DNA of 64,000 nucleotides, taken from NCBI RefSeq assembly GCF_048771995.1, contig NC_133031.1:1307001-1371000 (forward strand). The letters run 5' to 3'. Position numbers and translations under genes: made by a program. This stretch comes from Taeniopygia guttata. Lineage: Eukaryota; Chordata; Aves; Passeriformes; Estrildidae. Shown in pieces: positions 11,879 to 26,000 of the stretch (its first letter is position 1; every line of letters begins with the position of its first letter). The notes below the pieces were generated by a model. That model saw only the letters and a list, made by a program, of their open reading frames with translations. It ran no database searches and was not told the DNA's origin.

Positions 11879-14800
11879 AGTGAGACTCAGTTCTTCCTTA
11901 AATGATAAAGAACCAGCATTTTATGGGCATTGCATTTACAGAGTTGTCTCACATTATTGTTTTTATTTAAATTAGCCTTCTGTCACCACCCATGTACCAG
12001 TTAGAGTGGTATTTTTGAAGGGAGATGTTATCTACAGTTTCTTAATTAAACTCAAGGAAAGAAGAATGTAGTTTTTTGGTTTATTGTTTTGATTATTTTT
12101 TATGTGTTTTAATAAGAGATCTAGCTGCTCAAATAGGAAGCATTGGAAGCAATATTGCATCAATATAGGTGCAGTTTAGATCGTCTGAAAATGCAAATGA
12201 TGAGTACATTTGTCCTGCTGGTGTATTCACTGGAATGTCTTCAATTATTATAGTGGTGTTAAAGCATTACCCCTGGGCTGCACTCATCCTCCATGCCTCA
12301 GCTCTCCATCATTAAAATAAGGATAATTTGCCCTTTTGTTTTCTGTTTGGTGTAAAGCCTGAATTCTGGGGCTCTGAGTCTCTCTCCCCTGTGTTTGCAT
12401 GTTCAGCAGTGTGGAATCCTTGAGTGCCACTGTTACACTGACCGTGTGAACAAATTACCTCTCATCTCTTCAGCTCCTGGGTTTGCTGGTCATTGTTAGG
12501 AAGGTTATTCTCTTCAATGTGTTTTTAATAAACCCCTTTAGACATTTTTTCATGACTGTTTTGCTCACTGTGAAGATCTCTTTCCCACAGCTACTACATT
12601 AGGCTTTTATTTGACTTGGAGCTTATATTGGCTGACAAGACTTAGGGATTTTGTATGTAAATAAATTTTTTTAAACTGCCACTGCTCAGTTTAGTTTATT
12701 GTCTCCTGAATTATTCCACCTCTTTCCCTTGCCCCAGCATTTGTCCCCTGGGAAATGGATGGCACTTTCTCAGGGGAATATTTAATGGTGTTAATTTTCA
12801 GAACCAGAGAAAGGAAAGATGCTTAGAGCTCCCCCCATAAAAAGTACACAAAGATGGATTTGTTCTTAGCATGCAGACAATCCTTAGACTGTCAGTTATG
12901 CAAGTCCACAGACAGTGATTTCTGACCTAACTTTCTACTCACTCCTGGATTCTAGCAGGCAGATCATCAGTGAAATATTTAAAGATACAGAATGAGTACC
13001 TACATAAAAAAATAAAATGAATGCTAGTAGCTTGTAATGAAAATGATTTGTTTATGCTCTTTCACAGTAAAATATGTTTTAATTTTTTTTCAGCTGCATT
13101 GCTGCAGTGATTTGAAAGCCAGATCAAGTTTACCAGGGGCATTATTATAAAACTGGAATTAAAGCTCAGCCTACTCAATTTATCTGTATCATAAAGCAGT
13201 CAAAAATGCTGATGGCAGTTGAACTATTGATAGTTTATCAAGTTTTATGGACTAATGGAATGTAGATCACCAGTACTTGTGTTAATAATGATTTTATAGC
13301 ACTGTTTTTAAACAAAGACAATGATTAAAGAATGTTGGTTAAACAACATGCCTGGTAGTTCTCTAGAAAATATTTCTTCTTTCTTTCTTCTTTTTAATTT
13401 AATTCAGAAGCCCTAAGAGTTGCAGTTTACTTATTGAAGGAGAACACGTCAATAACTGTAAACTAGAGAACAGCTAATAAACATGCATGGATACTTCTAA
13501 TTAATTCTTGATTGCAAAGTGTCAGACTAGCAGAGTGTGTGTGGTTGCTGGCTTTGCCTCTTGTTGCAGTCCTCCGTGTGCCTGTACCTGCCCCCAGGTA
13601 GAGATTTGTACAGCACAACAACCACATTGATCTGATCTAAACTGGAAAGCTCATTATTTTGCAATTAGATGTCATGGATTTGGCATTTTTTAGGATATGC
13701 AGAGTGTGTCTAAATGTGATACCCATAAGGATTGATTTGGCTGTTTTTTGTCAGTCATCCGGGAAGATATCCCATTTTTCAGAAGTGGCTCAACCGGGAG
13801 ATCTGCATTATCAATACATCCTGAACAGGAATGGCCATTTGGTGCTGAGAAAACAAAAGTTCTGCCATAGCTGCCCAGTGAAGGCCTCTCATGCAAGGAC
13901 AGCTAAACATGGAATGGTTCCCAGACAGGCTGTGGAATCCTTTCCCAGGGATAAAGGTCCAACTTCAGGGACTGTATTTGAGCTGGACCCTGCTCTGCTC
14001 ATCATGTCTCAGCAGTCACAGGACTGCCAAGCCTAGGTCCTGACACAAATGATCAGAATCATTTGTGCATCAGGCAGGTGGGGGTGCGCCTGAAACCCAC
14101 ATTTTATTATTAAAAGCCAGAAACTGAAATTCTCAAAACCCATCAGAATAAGATGAAACATGAGAGTTGTCTTGCTTGCTCTCTGAAATGGGCACAGTAA
14201 GGCTGAATCACTGAAAGCCTTTATTCTGGCTGTCACCTTACATTTGACAGTGCTGAGTAGAGCATTGTTTTATTTCTTGTGTGAGCTTGGTAATAGTTCA
14301 TAAGAATCAGTTCTTGTCATTTTACTGGCGTAAGGGAATTTGTTGGTACCCTCAGACCTCTAAGCTGTGGTTTTTATTACATCCTTTTTTTCTTAGCTCA
14401 GTAGGAAATGCACCTTAGCATCAAGAAAAATTGTTTTCATGCAGGAGTGGTTCTTGTAAAATTAATCTGAATTTAATATAAGGATAACATGTACTTCATC
14501 AGATAGCATATTTGTTAGGGCAATGCTTGACTTAGGGAATTTTCCTTAATTTATTGGGAATTAACACAGATTTATTTAGTGATTCATATATTGAGAAAAA
14601 AAGCCAAGCAATTTCTCCCTTAGAGAATTACTTCCCCTCCTCTCTCCCCAGGCTCAGGTTCAGCCCACCATGTTTTCATGCCCCTTCCTACTGCTGTTCC
14701 TGCAGGTGTTTTCCCCTTTGCTCTGAACTGGGGCTGCTGGGAGGTGCTGCGAGGCTGAAGTCAGCTCTTGTCTGAAAGAACAAACCCAGACAGGACAAGT

Positions 14801-17800
14801 GCTCCAGCCATGAGTGTTCCAAGGGCTTAGGACTTGCTCCTATCAGGTGCTGGCACTTGTGGGCTGTAGTGAGTTATAACACCAGAGCACACACCAGATC
14901 TGCTCAGTTCAGTCTGGCTACCTATATGAGAATATAAAATGGTTTTCTTTACCATGTTGGCAACTACCTCAGGTTTCTCCTTAGTTCATATGATGGCCTC
15001 TTCTCTTGAGGGTGACCTAGTATTTACTGTTTCTCATCGTTCATCCTTTGAGGTCAGCTACAGTGTGTTGCCATGGCAGAAGAAGCTTTGCATTTCATTC
15101 ACTGCTGTAATTTTTGGAGCTGCAAAGACAGGAGTACAGTGGAAACAGAAAGGTGAGAAGGATGTTTTAAGTGAAATTAACTGCTATTATACTGACATAG
15201 TCTGGTTATGAAACCACCCTGTCTCCTCTGCTAGTATGCACACCTTTCCTCTGCAACTTCAGAAACTGTGCAATAGCTTTCTTCCAATATTTTAAATCTT
15301 TTGAGAAAAATAATAGAAGGGATCAACTTGTAGCTTTAAATTACTTAAATAACAGGCTGTTAATTTAAAACAACATTAAATGACAGCATCCAGCAAGCGA
15401 ACAGCTCCCCTCTTCTCATAGCATATGCATTCTGGATGTTTACTTCATTCTGTATTTGCTTTTCGGTTCCTATCCATCATCTCCAGTATAAATCACAGGT
15501 CTGAGAAACTGAACCTATGAGACAAGTGTAATGTTTTTCTTTCTTCTGTGTTGTTCACAGTAGAGGAAGGAGATGAAAAACCAAGTAGAAAATGCAGGCA
15601 GCCACAAGTGAGCAAAATTCTTGATCCTTCAAAGACACAGGGTTCTTTCCTGACTTCAAAGCGTGCTCTGTCAGACTGATGTTCAGCATGAGACACAGGT
15701 CTCACAGTTGTTGATGGTACTGCTTAAAGATTTCCTTGTGCAAATACCTGAAGATTAAGCCTGAGCTAACTTACTTGGTATTTTGTCATTAGTTTAGCTT
15801 TAAATAAGTGAAGAGTCAGGCGTGTAAAAGTCATTAAGTACCTAAGTCCATGACTGACACTTCCAAATACCACATTTTGGTGGTGCATAACCTAGGAAGT
15901 CTCTAACTTTTTAAAGGTCCCCGGATGGTTTGGTTTCTGCTTCCTGTCAGAAACAGAAGTGCCTAAATCAATGTTGGTACCTCCTGGGGTATCTAAACCT
16001 TGACCTTCTTAGACCAAACAATAACAATTGGTGTGAGTTCAGGGAGAAAGATGTAAGAGTGTTTCAGTCAAATGTTTAGAAGACATCTCCCCTTTTTGTT
16101 TCTGTTTCTAGTTGGCTTTATTAGGTTCATAGTATGTTCTAAGCCTGTCTGCATATGAAACCAAAAAATACCTCCTTTGTTTTGTCATCTGTACAGTAAG
16201 AGTTGTAAGGACTGGTTGTGGAAAGGGCATTAGAAACCAGGGGATGGATTAATTTTCTCAGGCTGTCCTGGATATAATGATTTTGTTAAAGGAAGCTGGC
16301 TGTTTGAAATACTCAGTGAAATTTTGCAAAACCAGAGTGGTACATGGATTCCTATTCTTAATGGAGTGTCTTCTAGACATTTCTGGGTTCTTGCAGGCAG
16401 GGTATGCTTCTGTTTGGATTCCAAGTTGCACAGCTCAAGCTGTTTGCCTATAATAATAACTCAATAATGTTCCCTCACCTTTCATTCCCACCTCAAGCCT
16501 TGTATGTTGGTTTATATTATACATCAAGTGACTGCTCAAGCTGGTTTTTTAGGAGTTCAGGTTTCTTGTACTGTATTGCATTTTTATGCTTTCCTAGATT
16601 TTTTGCCTTTAGTGTGATCTATGGCCATGAATTGATGAAATGTAGATAACTCAGGATTGTATATGACTTCTGAGTTTCCAGAAGATGCTTGTAGTTTATT
16701 GATGTTGTTCATGTAAGGGACTGAAGAGCAGATTCTTATGGATTTAGTACTGTTGTCTCAATATTTATCCAGCAGATAATTCCAACAAGTTTAAGTCTAT
16801 CTTAACACCTGTTTAATGATAGGTACTTGCTAAAAATACTTGGCAATAAACCTCTGCTAAGCAGCAGCATTGATGAGCAATATGGGTTGGGACGTTAAAG
16901 GCAACTTTAAAAACTGTGAACCAAGGAAAAAAGAAAAAACATAAAAGGCCCCTAGAAGTGATGGAAGAGTATTTATTGGAATCAGTGGCATGAGGCATGA
17001 TATTTGTACATTGATTTTGGTGTAATGTAGCACGGATCAGGCACATCTCAGAAGTCACATGTGTCAACACAGGAGATTTGAGGAATCTTTTTCAAGTGAT
17101 AAGAAATGAGACCAGGAATCCTTCTAAGAACAATAAAAAAAGTACCTGCCTACCTGCTTAGCTGAGCTGCCAAGGTAAAATGCCCAGCTTAGAGCTGCTA
17201 TTGGTGCAGAAGTGGGTTTTCCTAAGTGTTACCTGCGCACACCTACTGTGAGACATCAGGGCCTCTTCCAGCATTTTATTCTTGGTTTGGATTTAAGTGC
17301 CTGTGATCAGACAGAAAGTGCCAACTTGTTACCATTTCCTACATCCAAAATGCTGTAGGTGAGAGGGGAGAAAGGCAGGTTGTACTCCTCTGGATAATTT
17401 CAATGCTAAAAATAAAAAATCAAGAATTTCCAAATAAACCAGAAAATGAGCTGTGAAGGTTGCAAGGCACAAATGCTTTCTGAATGTCTGTGTTTATGAA
17501 GGTGCTTCTTGTGGGGAGGAAATGCCTCAAGAATGTTAATATCTTTATGCTGTTATTAATGCAAATACTCTCCTTCTCCTGTTTTTCTTTCTCAGTCTCT
17601 TTTTGTCTTGGGTTGTGAAGTTTTATTAAGGACTGAATTACATAATTTAAAGATTTTGCTAGTGCTATGGGCGGCAAGAGAATTTCTATGTCATTGTTTC
17701 TAACAATTTGATCAATATATTAGTACTTTCCAGGGTCTTCCAAATGTGCAACCAAAGCAAATTTATTCCAAGTGCATTTTGATTCATATCGTTCATCCTT

Positions 17801-20800
17801 ACCTGAGTGAATTGTTTCAACGGTGAAGATGCAGGTGAAGAAAGGATTGCAGGGTTGCCTTGGTTTTGTATATCCTTTATTTCTACAAAGAAAACATAAT
17901 TCCAGAGGAAAAAACTATAGATATTATTTAGAAACTAATTGAAATAAAGATGTTTGATATTTAGTTACGACTGTCGTAGCCAATCATAAAAGCTCATTAT
18001 GTAGAGGAAAAATATCTACTGTGAATCCTCAGAGTTGTCTTCCTAAACTTGTTCAAACTTAGTCTGCAGCAGTAAACCTGTCTTTTGGTGTGATGATTTT
18101 ATGTGCTTCTCATGAAGCTTCCCTATCTTTTAAGTGTAATAGCTCCTTATAAATAAATACAATCACAGCACTGTTTTTACTTATAGATTTTAGAGAGTCT
18201 TACTGGAATGCATGTGGAGAGGTTTGTTTTGTGAAGGTAAGGAGAAAATGGTGCAGAGAGGTAACAGGGCCTTGCTCAGTGTCACCCTCCAAGTCCACAG
18301 TGCTGTTGACACCTTTTCCCTTTTTCCTGGCAAGCTCCAGCCCAGCTGGTGAGGAAGGGCTGCTGTCAGAGTCTTACAGCTTGGACAAGTAATGCTCCAC
18401 ATTCACACATCTTGCTTTGTCCCAGAAAAAGGAGTTGTGCTTATAGAGCAGGGCTTTGCTCTGTCAAAACAACACTTTCCAATTCCTCCATGACCTGGTA
18501 AACTCTGGAGTAGTAATTTGGTTGTTAGATTTTTTTCTCACTCATTCGGTGTTGGAAAAAGGTGGAAAAACTAGGGAATGGTGAATGAATTACAGTGGCT
18601 GGTTCTGACCAAAGTCAAATGATAGGAAGCAGAAAGTCTGACTGATAAAGTAAAATAAAGCTGAAGTAATTTAAAGCTGAAGTCTTTAAAAAATATATGC
18701 CACTCTCAAGGTTTGTTATGCCAGATAATATGCCAAATAATTTCTGTACTGTGAATTCTTGGATAACAAGTTCTGGCTCATAAAATCTCCTATGCAGGGC
18801 AAGCCAATTTTGGTTGAGGAAGAGCCATTTATCTAACTGTGGCTGCAGTGGACCAAACCCCCATGCTAAGAGCACACAGATTCCAGCAGCCACACAAGAT
18901 GGTGTTGCTGATGAACTTGGCAGTGTCATTTAAGGAAACAGATGAAGCTGACTTGCTTCATTCTTCTGTATCTCCCCACACTTCCTTAAAGTAAATAAAA
19001 CTTGAAGTGTGGAAATGCCTTGCTGGCTTTATAGTATATATGGCCTTTATATGACTGATGGACAAATGGATTCTGTACTATGTGTTTCCATAGCTGAAAT
19101 AACGTGGAATTCCCTAAACTCAGCATTTGTTCCATATGCATTCTTTTTTATTTCATACAGTAGTATTCCAGGAAGGAAACTGCTCTCCCACTTCTTATTA
19201 ATCAAGTAGGACTTCCAAATTTTAGTTATTATCAGGAATTTCTTTATTTTTCTTTTAGTTTTTAAATTCAAGCAGTGTTTATGGTGGCGGCCTTCCACCT
19301 CTTCAGAATATTGTGTTTGCTAAATGACTGTCAGCAGATATAAAATCAGCATTGACATTGATAAAATTATGTCAGTAGGTACAATGCAGGATTAATTAGA
19401 AAGTTGGGCATATAGAAAATCACTTTGTATACTCTTTCACTGCCTGCATTATCATTCTTAATGGGAATACATAAGGCTGCTAGCAAACACTTCCCCTTGG
19501 AGGTGGCACACTGCCACATTCTTTTTCTGTATGTGAGTTATCATTTCTGCATATAAAATTAAATAAATGATGTTCCCAAACTCGGGAAGTTTGAACTCTT
19601 TGACCATAAGAAAGGACAGCTGCTGAATACAGTTATTGTCTGCTCTTGTTTCTCAGTGCCAAACACAGTTACACTGTTAGAATGAGCTGGAAAATCCAGA
19701 AAAGAGGCAAATCCTCCCCCAGCTGCAGTGTTTGGGTCCAGGTTGTAGCTCTTTATCAGATCTGCTTTATCTAGCAGGTTTCAGGTGTGATGTGGAAGTT
19801 GTTATGCAAGGTGTGTGTCCTGTCCTGAGTTTAAATAAAGCTGCTGCCAACAAGTTGTTAAAAAACCCTCAGCTTCAGTCTGAATCTCTGTCTTTGAGGA
19901 GCACTGAAATTAATGATAATCCAAGGAGAAATGACAGTCTTTAGAAGTGGTGTGTGAGGGAAAAATCGCAACCTGTCGCATTTCAAACAAAGGGACTTAA
20001 TCTTTGTTTATTCTCCTCAAGATCAGAATCTATAATTTATTATCATAATAAAATAAAGGTAGAAAAATTCTGCGGAGCTTTCTGACAAGACTTCTATCAA
20101 TGAGACTCTCACAACAGTAAAAGATAGGAGAGCTAGAACTTTAGGGAAAAGAAAAGATTGTTCAAAACCAAATCACTTACACTGTGAGGGAGAAGGAGTG
20201 TCAATATAAATCAGACTGGGGAAGAGGATGATAGGTGATGCCAGCTCCCACAGCTCACAGTCCCTGAGAAACAGGCCTGGCTGTGCTACAGCAGAGAGAA
20301 TTTGTACATGCAGCCTCGGCATGTTCCTTTGGGGTGGCATGAACAGGAGTGGTTTTAATAGATTAAAAGGTGACGTTTTAGGAGGATAATATAGATAGAG
20401 ACCAGTGCTTATTTTATAGGAATTTCATGTTCCTGAAGGTTTCCAAAGTCAGTGCAGTACTTTATTGTGCTCCCTGCACAGCACTCATGTTTCAAACTTG
20501 AACTGTCCCTGGGGGAGTGGAGCTTATTGATGCCAGCTTTCAGTGGTGTAAACAAATCTCACAGAAACATTTGTTTCACATACAGGAAATATGGCACATG
20601 CTATTACAGCATAATTTAAAATGAGATATTCATAACTAAAAACTGTCCATTCTAATTTATTCCAGAGTGTAATGGAAGATAAATGCTTTGAATCACAGAG
20701 ATCTGGCTCCCATTTTGCTTTCAGTTTGTATATACAGCAATTCAGCCTCAGGTGAGTGTGAATTTGTGGGGTAGAGAAGGGACAGTAATTTGAGTTTTAA

Positions 20801-21128
20801 AAAATATTTTAAGATGTCTTGTTAGAGCAAACGAAGCTCAAATAGATTTACAATGTGAAAATAATCTCTCACAGTGGAAACCTAATTTTAGTAATATGAT
20901 AGAAAACTTTTATTGTACTCCTTGAGGCAAATTAAGTGTAAATTTGCATTAAAATATGTTTTTAAAATGCATTGGGCAGGGTCCTACCACCATTAGTGTT
21001 TCTACACAGAGTCTGCCAAGATGCATCACAGTCTGATTCCTTATAAACACTTGGAGCAGCGCCAGTGCAGGGAGCACTGGTATGGGGTGCCCAAATGTGG
21101 CCCCTGGGCATGGCTTTCCAGGATTTCT

Positions 21129-21182
21129 AAAAAAAAAAAATAAATTAAAAAAAAAAAACTAAATAAATAAATAAATAAATAA
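21129..21182. repeat. A-rich tract ending in an (AAAT)n microsatellite
   Basis: Two A-runs (each about 12) are separated by TAAATT and followed by about five AAAT units. The A-richness is consistent with decay of a retroposed poly(A) tail, but the sequence before it was not identified as a gene copy. Confidence 0.85.
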
Positions 21183-22454
21183 TGCTGTGGGTTTTCCTAA
21201 TCTCAGCAGCAAGGGAAAACTTCATTCTGTTACAGGGAGTCCTTTGGCCTATGGCATTCCAGCCCACAGCCAACTCTTCCTGCTGTAGCTGAGCCTTTCT
21301 GCCTTCCATGCCAGCTAATTTCTTTGGTCACCCATCAACACTGCTGAGCAGTTGCCATTTCAATTTCCCTTTCAGGTACTTCTGCAGAGATCTTAGCCTG
21401 GATATATTTAATGTCTCCTGAAGTATCTGAAGTGAAAGAGGAAAAGGAAGTAAAGCTAGTATGTTGAACACAAAGATCACCATCTAGCTCAGGATTTGAG
21501 GCTTATGCCCTTTCTGTGCTTTCTGTAATTGCTGATGTTGACACCTTTTGTTAATGCTTCATATATTATTGTGAGGCTTAAGCTATATCTGGACACGTGC
21601 ATCCGTGGTGTCTTGGGGAAGGACTTACTTTGAGTAAGCCTTTCATCAGGATGCTTTTATTTGAATCTGCCTTTGCGCTGTATTTTATACATTTAGCAAG
21701 ATAGTGAGATACTTGGGAATCTTCATGTAAGGCCTAGTTTGCTTTGAAGCTGTGAATTGTGACCTGTTGTATTTACAAATCTAAAGTCTGACTGCTGGAA
21801 GTCTGTTTGCACAAGTTAGGTGTTACAGAGGTGTCACTCTGAGAAGCTATCAGTGAGGACATTAGGGCATCTCCAAAGTCATTGTGACATACTGATTATT
21901 ACTGAAAGCTAGGTCATTTTTATAGAAACTGAGACAGCAGGGACAGGAGTCAAGGAAAAGAAGGAGAGAGAGGGATTGTCAGTTGCATGTCTGAAAAGTA
22001 AAATATCCATCTTCCATTTGAACTGTCTGCTCAGATCCTGGAAACTGGATGTTTTTTCCTGGTTTTCCTGCTCATTTACATTATAATGTATTTCCTTGAA
22101 ATCAGCCATATCATCTTTTTGTGATTAGCTATGGTGGATTCAGTCATGGCCCCTGGAGCTGCTTTCAAGTCAATACAGAGCTGACAGTAAGATCTGGAAT
22201 ATCAGAGGGGAAATGGCAGCACTAGTGATATTCTGTACCCTGTGTACCCTGTATGCGGTATGAGGAGTGACAAGGAGTTCGTTTGTCAGCTCCTGAGCAA
22301 TCTGCAGCTTTTAAGATGTAAATATTTAAATACTGATAGCAGCACAAGAATGCAGGTTTCCATTCAGTCATGTAAGATGCACAAATGCATTGTGGACAAA
22401 AGCCAGTGTGAAGCTCTTTGGAGGTTTTCAGCTCAAAGACAGAAACTTTCCAAG

Positions 22455-23015
22455 TGTTAGGGGCAAAATCCAGCAGGCAACTGAGCCCCCCACAGCCGCT
22501 CACTCACTTGCCCCCAGTGGGACGGGGGTGGAAAATTGGAAGGGCAGAAGGGAGAAAACTTGTAGGTTGATAAAGTCATTTCAACAGATACATCAAAAGC
22601 CATACATACAAGGAAATCAGAGCAAGGAACTGATTCCCCACTTCCCATGGCTGGGCAGGTGTTCATCCATCCCTAGGAGAGCAGGGCCCCATCACGTGTG
22701 ACAGTGACTGGGGAAGACAAACTCCATCACCCTGAATGTCCTCCTTCCTCCTTCTCCTCCCCCCAGCTCTGTGTGCTCAGCATGGCCCCACATGGCTGGG
22801 ATATCCCTTGGGGTATCCCTTGGGGTCAGCTGTCCTGGCTGTGTCCCCTCCCAGCCCCTCACTGGTGGGGTTGGGTGAAGCCAGAGGAAGCCTTGGCTCT
22901 GTGTGAGCTCTGCTCAGCAATGCCCAAAACATCCCTGTGCTACCAGCACTGCTTCCAGCACAGATCCAAACCTGCTGAGAAGAAAATTAGCTCTATTCCA
23001 GATGAAACCAGTGCA
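22455..23015 (-). mobile_element. ERVL-type avian LTR, degraded solo copy
   Basis: The block matches a very common bird LTR read in antisense. Landmarks in order are CACAGCCGCTCACTCAC (22492 on), GGGAAGACAAACTCCATCAC (about 22711), GGGATATCCCTTGGGG (22799 on), GTCAGCTGTCCTGGCTGTGT (about 22826) and AGAAGAAAATTAGCTCTATT (about 22979). It ends ACCAGTGCA at 23015. The flanks are CCAAG before and CCAGG after, a 4-of-5 match to a 5-bp duplication, which suits an ERVL-type element. The TATA box of the family is mutated and a short block, TATCCCTTGGGG, is duplicated near 22802. Strand is inferred from remembered sense features of the family. Confidence 0.7.
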
Positions 23016-26000
23016 CCAGGAAAGAAGGCCCAGGAGCTAGTCTGAGTTACTTATTCAGGAGAAACATGCAGCAGGAAATTTTAGTCACCAAGTCCATGGT
23101 GAGCCTCCTTGGATCTGCTTGCTGAAAATAACACTACAATACATTCTCAATGTGCAGGTTCCAAGTCAGTGCAGAAGACAAATCTGTGTTTACTGGTGAT
23201 CTCAAGCCATTCTTATCTTATCCCACATCTTCTTTCTCCTCATAAATTCCTAACTGCTCTTTGTTAAAAGGGCACTCTTTCAGACCGAGTTGTTTAGCAC
23301 TGACAGCATGTGCTGCCTTGACTGCAGGAAGGTGTTGTCAGAACATTCTTCCTATAATTATCAGAAAGACGAGCAACCTCAGAGGATGTCCTCTGAAAAA
23401 TTTTCATCTTAATGAACGTGTATTACCAGCCTGTGCCTGCCTGCATATTCTGATTAAACATGGCATCTTGAGGCTCCTTCTGTTTAAGTTTTGATAGGAA
23501 TTACTGCCTCTGAGGGTATACAGAGTTTTTCTTCAGCTAGCCTGACTCCTTCAGTAGTGTCTGCTTTTGTTACAGAAAGAAGCCAAGTAGTGTGAGCAGC
23601 ATGGAGCTTCTCTTGTCACCTCCTGGTGAAATCCTTTACTGTCTCCTACTACTTCCCACTTCATCACTAATGTTCATGCTGGCCACCAATGTTTTTAATG
23701 TTAAAGACCCATTCAAACCTAATTTCAGCAGGAGCAAGAAAGGTCTCAAGCATCAGACAACTTAACATACACATTCAGGGCTACTCTTCAGAGTGGATAT
23801 GCCTCTGAAATCACAGCAAGATCCACAGCTCCTGCTTTCCAGAGGGTGCTGTTGCCTCCAAATTTCTGCCCCATTTCAGGTGGAGGAGTGCTTCCCTTGG
23901 AGGGGAGCCCCCATTTTTTCCCAAGTGTTTGAAGCACTGTGCTCTGCAGAGCATTCAAAACCTGTGCTGAGACCATTAGCAGTATTTCAACAGATTTCCA
24001 GGGGAGAAACCTCCCTACAGTTTTGCTTTCTTTCAAAATATTCTGTTTCTCTGCCCTAGCACTTTCTTAGCATGTGTTCTAGAAACTGTCACCGAGTAAA
24101 TAATGGTCTGCTGTCATCAGTCCTCAGCATCAAATATCTCAGCAGTGAGACAGAGCAGCCAGAGAGCTGAAAGCTTTTAATCCTACACACAGATCCACCA
24201 CCCATAATTTCAGTCAAATGTCTTTTCAAGGATAGACTGACAGATTTAAATCCTAATGGCAGTCTATAAATTCTTCAAGACAGGCTTTTAATAACTTAGT
24301 CTATGGCTATACTTTCTAATTCTTAAGATTATTCAATCTATTCTTCCTTCTTCATCCCTTATCTAAGAAACCATCACATGGTCTTGAAATCCTGTCATTA
24401 TTTTATCCAGGGGATATAAAAATTATTATCCTATACACTTTGATGCAAATGAGTTTTTCAGAAACTTCTCCCCATTTAAAAGAATGAAGGCTAGAAAATA
24501 TTTTTGATATTTTGATCCAGAACTTCTTATTTGGAATGGTGCCTCTCTGGGCAGTATTCTGCTGAAAAAGGTAGCAATTTTCACTTCTGAGGCTGTAGGA
24601 TATAGACACCTACATGTGCACCAGATCACTGCATCAGTCCTCAGCAAGTAAGAACCATCTCAGTCAGTTCCAAAGCCTGCTGGTGATGTTTCCTGTAGCC
24701 CACCCTTAAAGATTGTGCTGCCAGCCAGCAGACACCTTGGATAATGGGTGAAACAGGACCATCTTTACCTGCACAAGTGCTGAGGAACAGAGCATTGCCT
24801 CTGCCTTTGCAATGAGCTCAGGGTGATGCAGGTAAAGGAAGATTGTTGGACCTTTGCATAATAGACTAAAATTATACTGTCCGTAACTTACAGCAATATT
24901 CACTTCCCAGTGTCATTTCCAGGCCTCCCCAAGTTCTTCAGGGAATTTTGCCACCAAACAGCAATGAAAACTCCCTCAAGATCACACCTGCAGGCGTTGT
25001 GTAAGAGGGAAACATGGCACAGCCTGCCAAGCTCCCCTCGGCCCATGCACAAAAGCACTGACTTTCTCCTGCCAGTACACAGGGATATTAGTTACAGTTA
25101 TCTGTGTGCAAAGTCTTTGGGAAAAAAGCATTCAGCAAATCACTCAGTTTATTTCTGTGACTATTCATTTGGATTTTTAAACTATTTAATGTGAAGTGCT
25201 TTGAAATAATTTTGTATTTACTGTTCATTTGTATCTGGGGAATCATCTTCTTTCATGTGAATTCTCACAAGTTGCCTGAGCAGGATCTGACTGAACAACA
25301 AAATATGTGTATCAAAATTCCCACTGTTCTTGTTATCTAAACTATTCAGTGAGGAGCAGAATAACATTTAATTTCACAAGTGATTTTAAGGAATCTGTTT
25401 GTGAAGATAATTTCTGAATGTGTTAGGCAAATTAATGTTGATTAATAAATCTATTCTATAGTTTTTCACTAGATGTGAATTTCACCACATTTATGAAATT
25501 ACTCCTTTGAGTTTCTAACAGTTCCAGTAAGAATTGGAACTACATTAACAAAATCTGCTGCTAAGGCCATAGGACTGAAGCCAGGCCTCAGTCCCTGCTG
25601 TGTGATATTGACTTTACAAGCTGTGCCATAATCCTCTGATCAGGGCTGTTCTTTTATTCTGTGTTCATTAATGCATAGCACAATGCCTTTTGTTTTCCAT
25701 ATAATTCTTGTTATCACTTGAGAATAAAAGAACATTTTAAACAACAACATACTAAAATATGAATAAACTATTTCCCCAGAACTAGTAAAAAAAGTGTAGT
25801 TTATAGTAGATGCTTTCTCAACACATCTTCACATTTAAGAATGTTGAACCCTATTAAAAAGTCAATGGGAATTTAGATTACCAAACCTCTCAAATAATTT
25901 TTAAAGGGCTTTAATATATACTTAGAGTTGTATGGTTTTCCATGAAATTATAATTTTATTATTATTGTGTATTTGAGCTATTATGTTAAGCTGACCCACT

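Larger units (their letters stand above)
7314..22454. other. Intergenic, no gene seen
   Basis: About 15 kb of AT-rich sequence without recognisable exons. Small features inside are a (TTCTTATA)-like run at 9454-9478, a 12-bp direct duplication TAGACATCTGAA at 11416-11439, a T17 tract at 11862-11878 and an A/AAAT microsatellite at 21129-21182. The longest open frame, 125 codons at 13659-14036 on the plus strand, does not resemble a protein I know. Confidence 0.55.

Noticed and set aside
13659..14036. 125-codon plus-strand frame
   Set aside because: No recognisable domain; occurs alone in non-coding sequence with no splice or start context that favours it.
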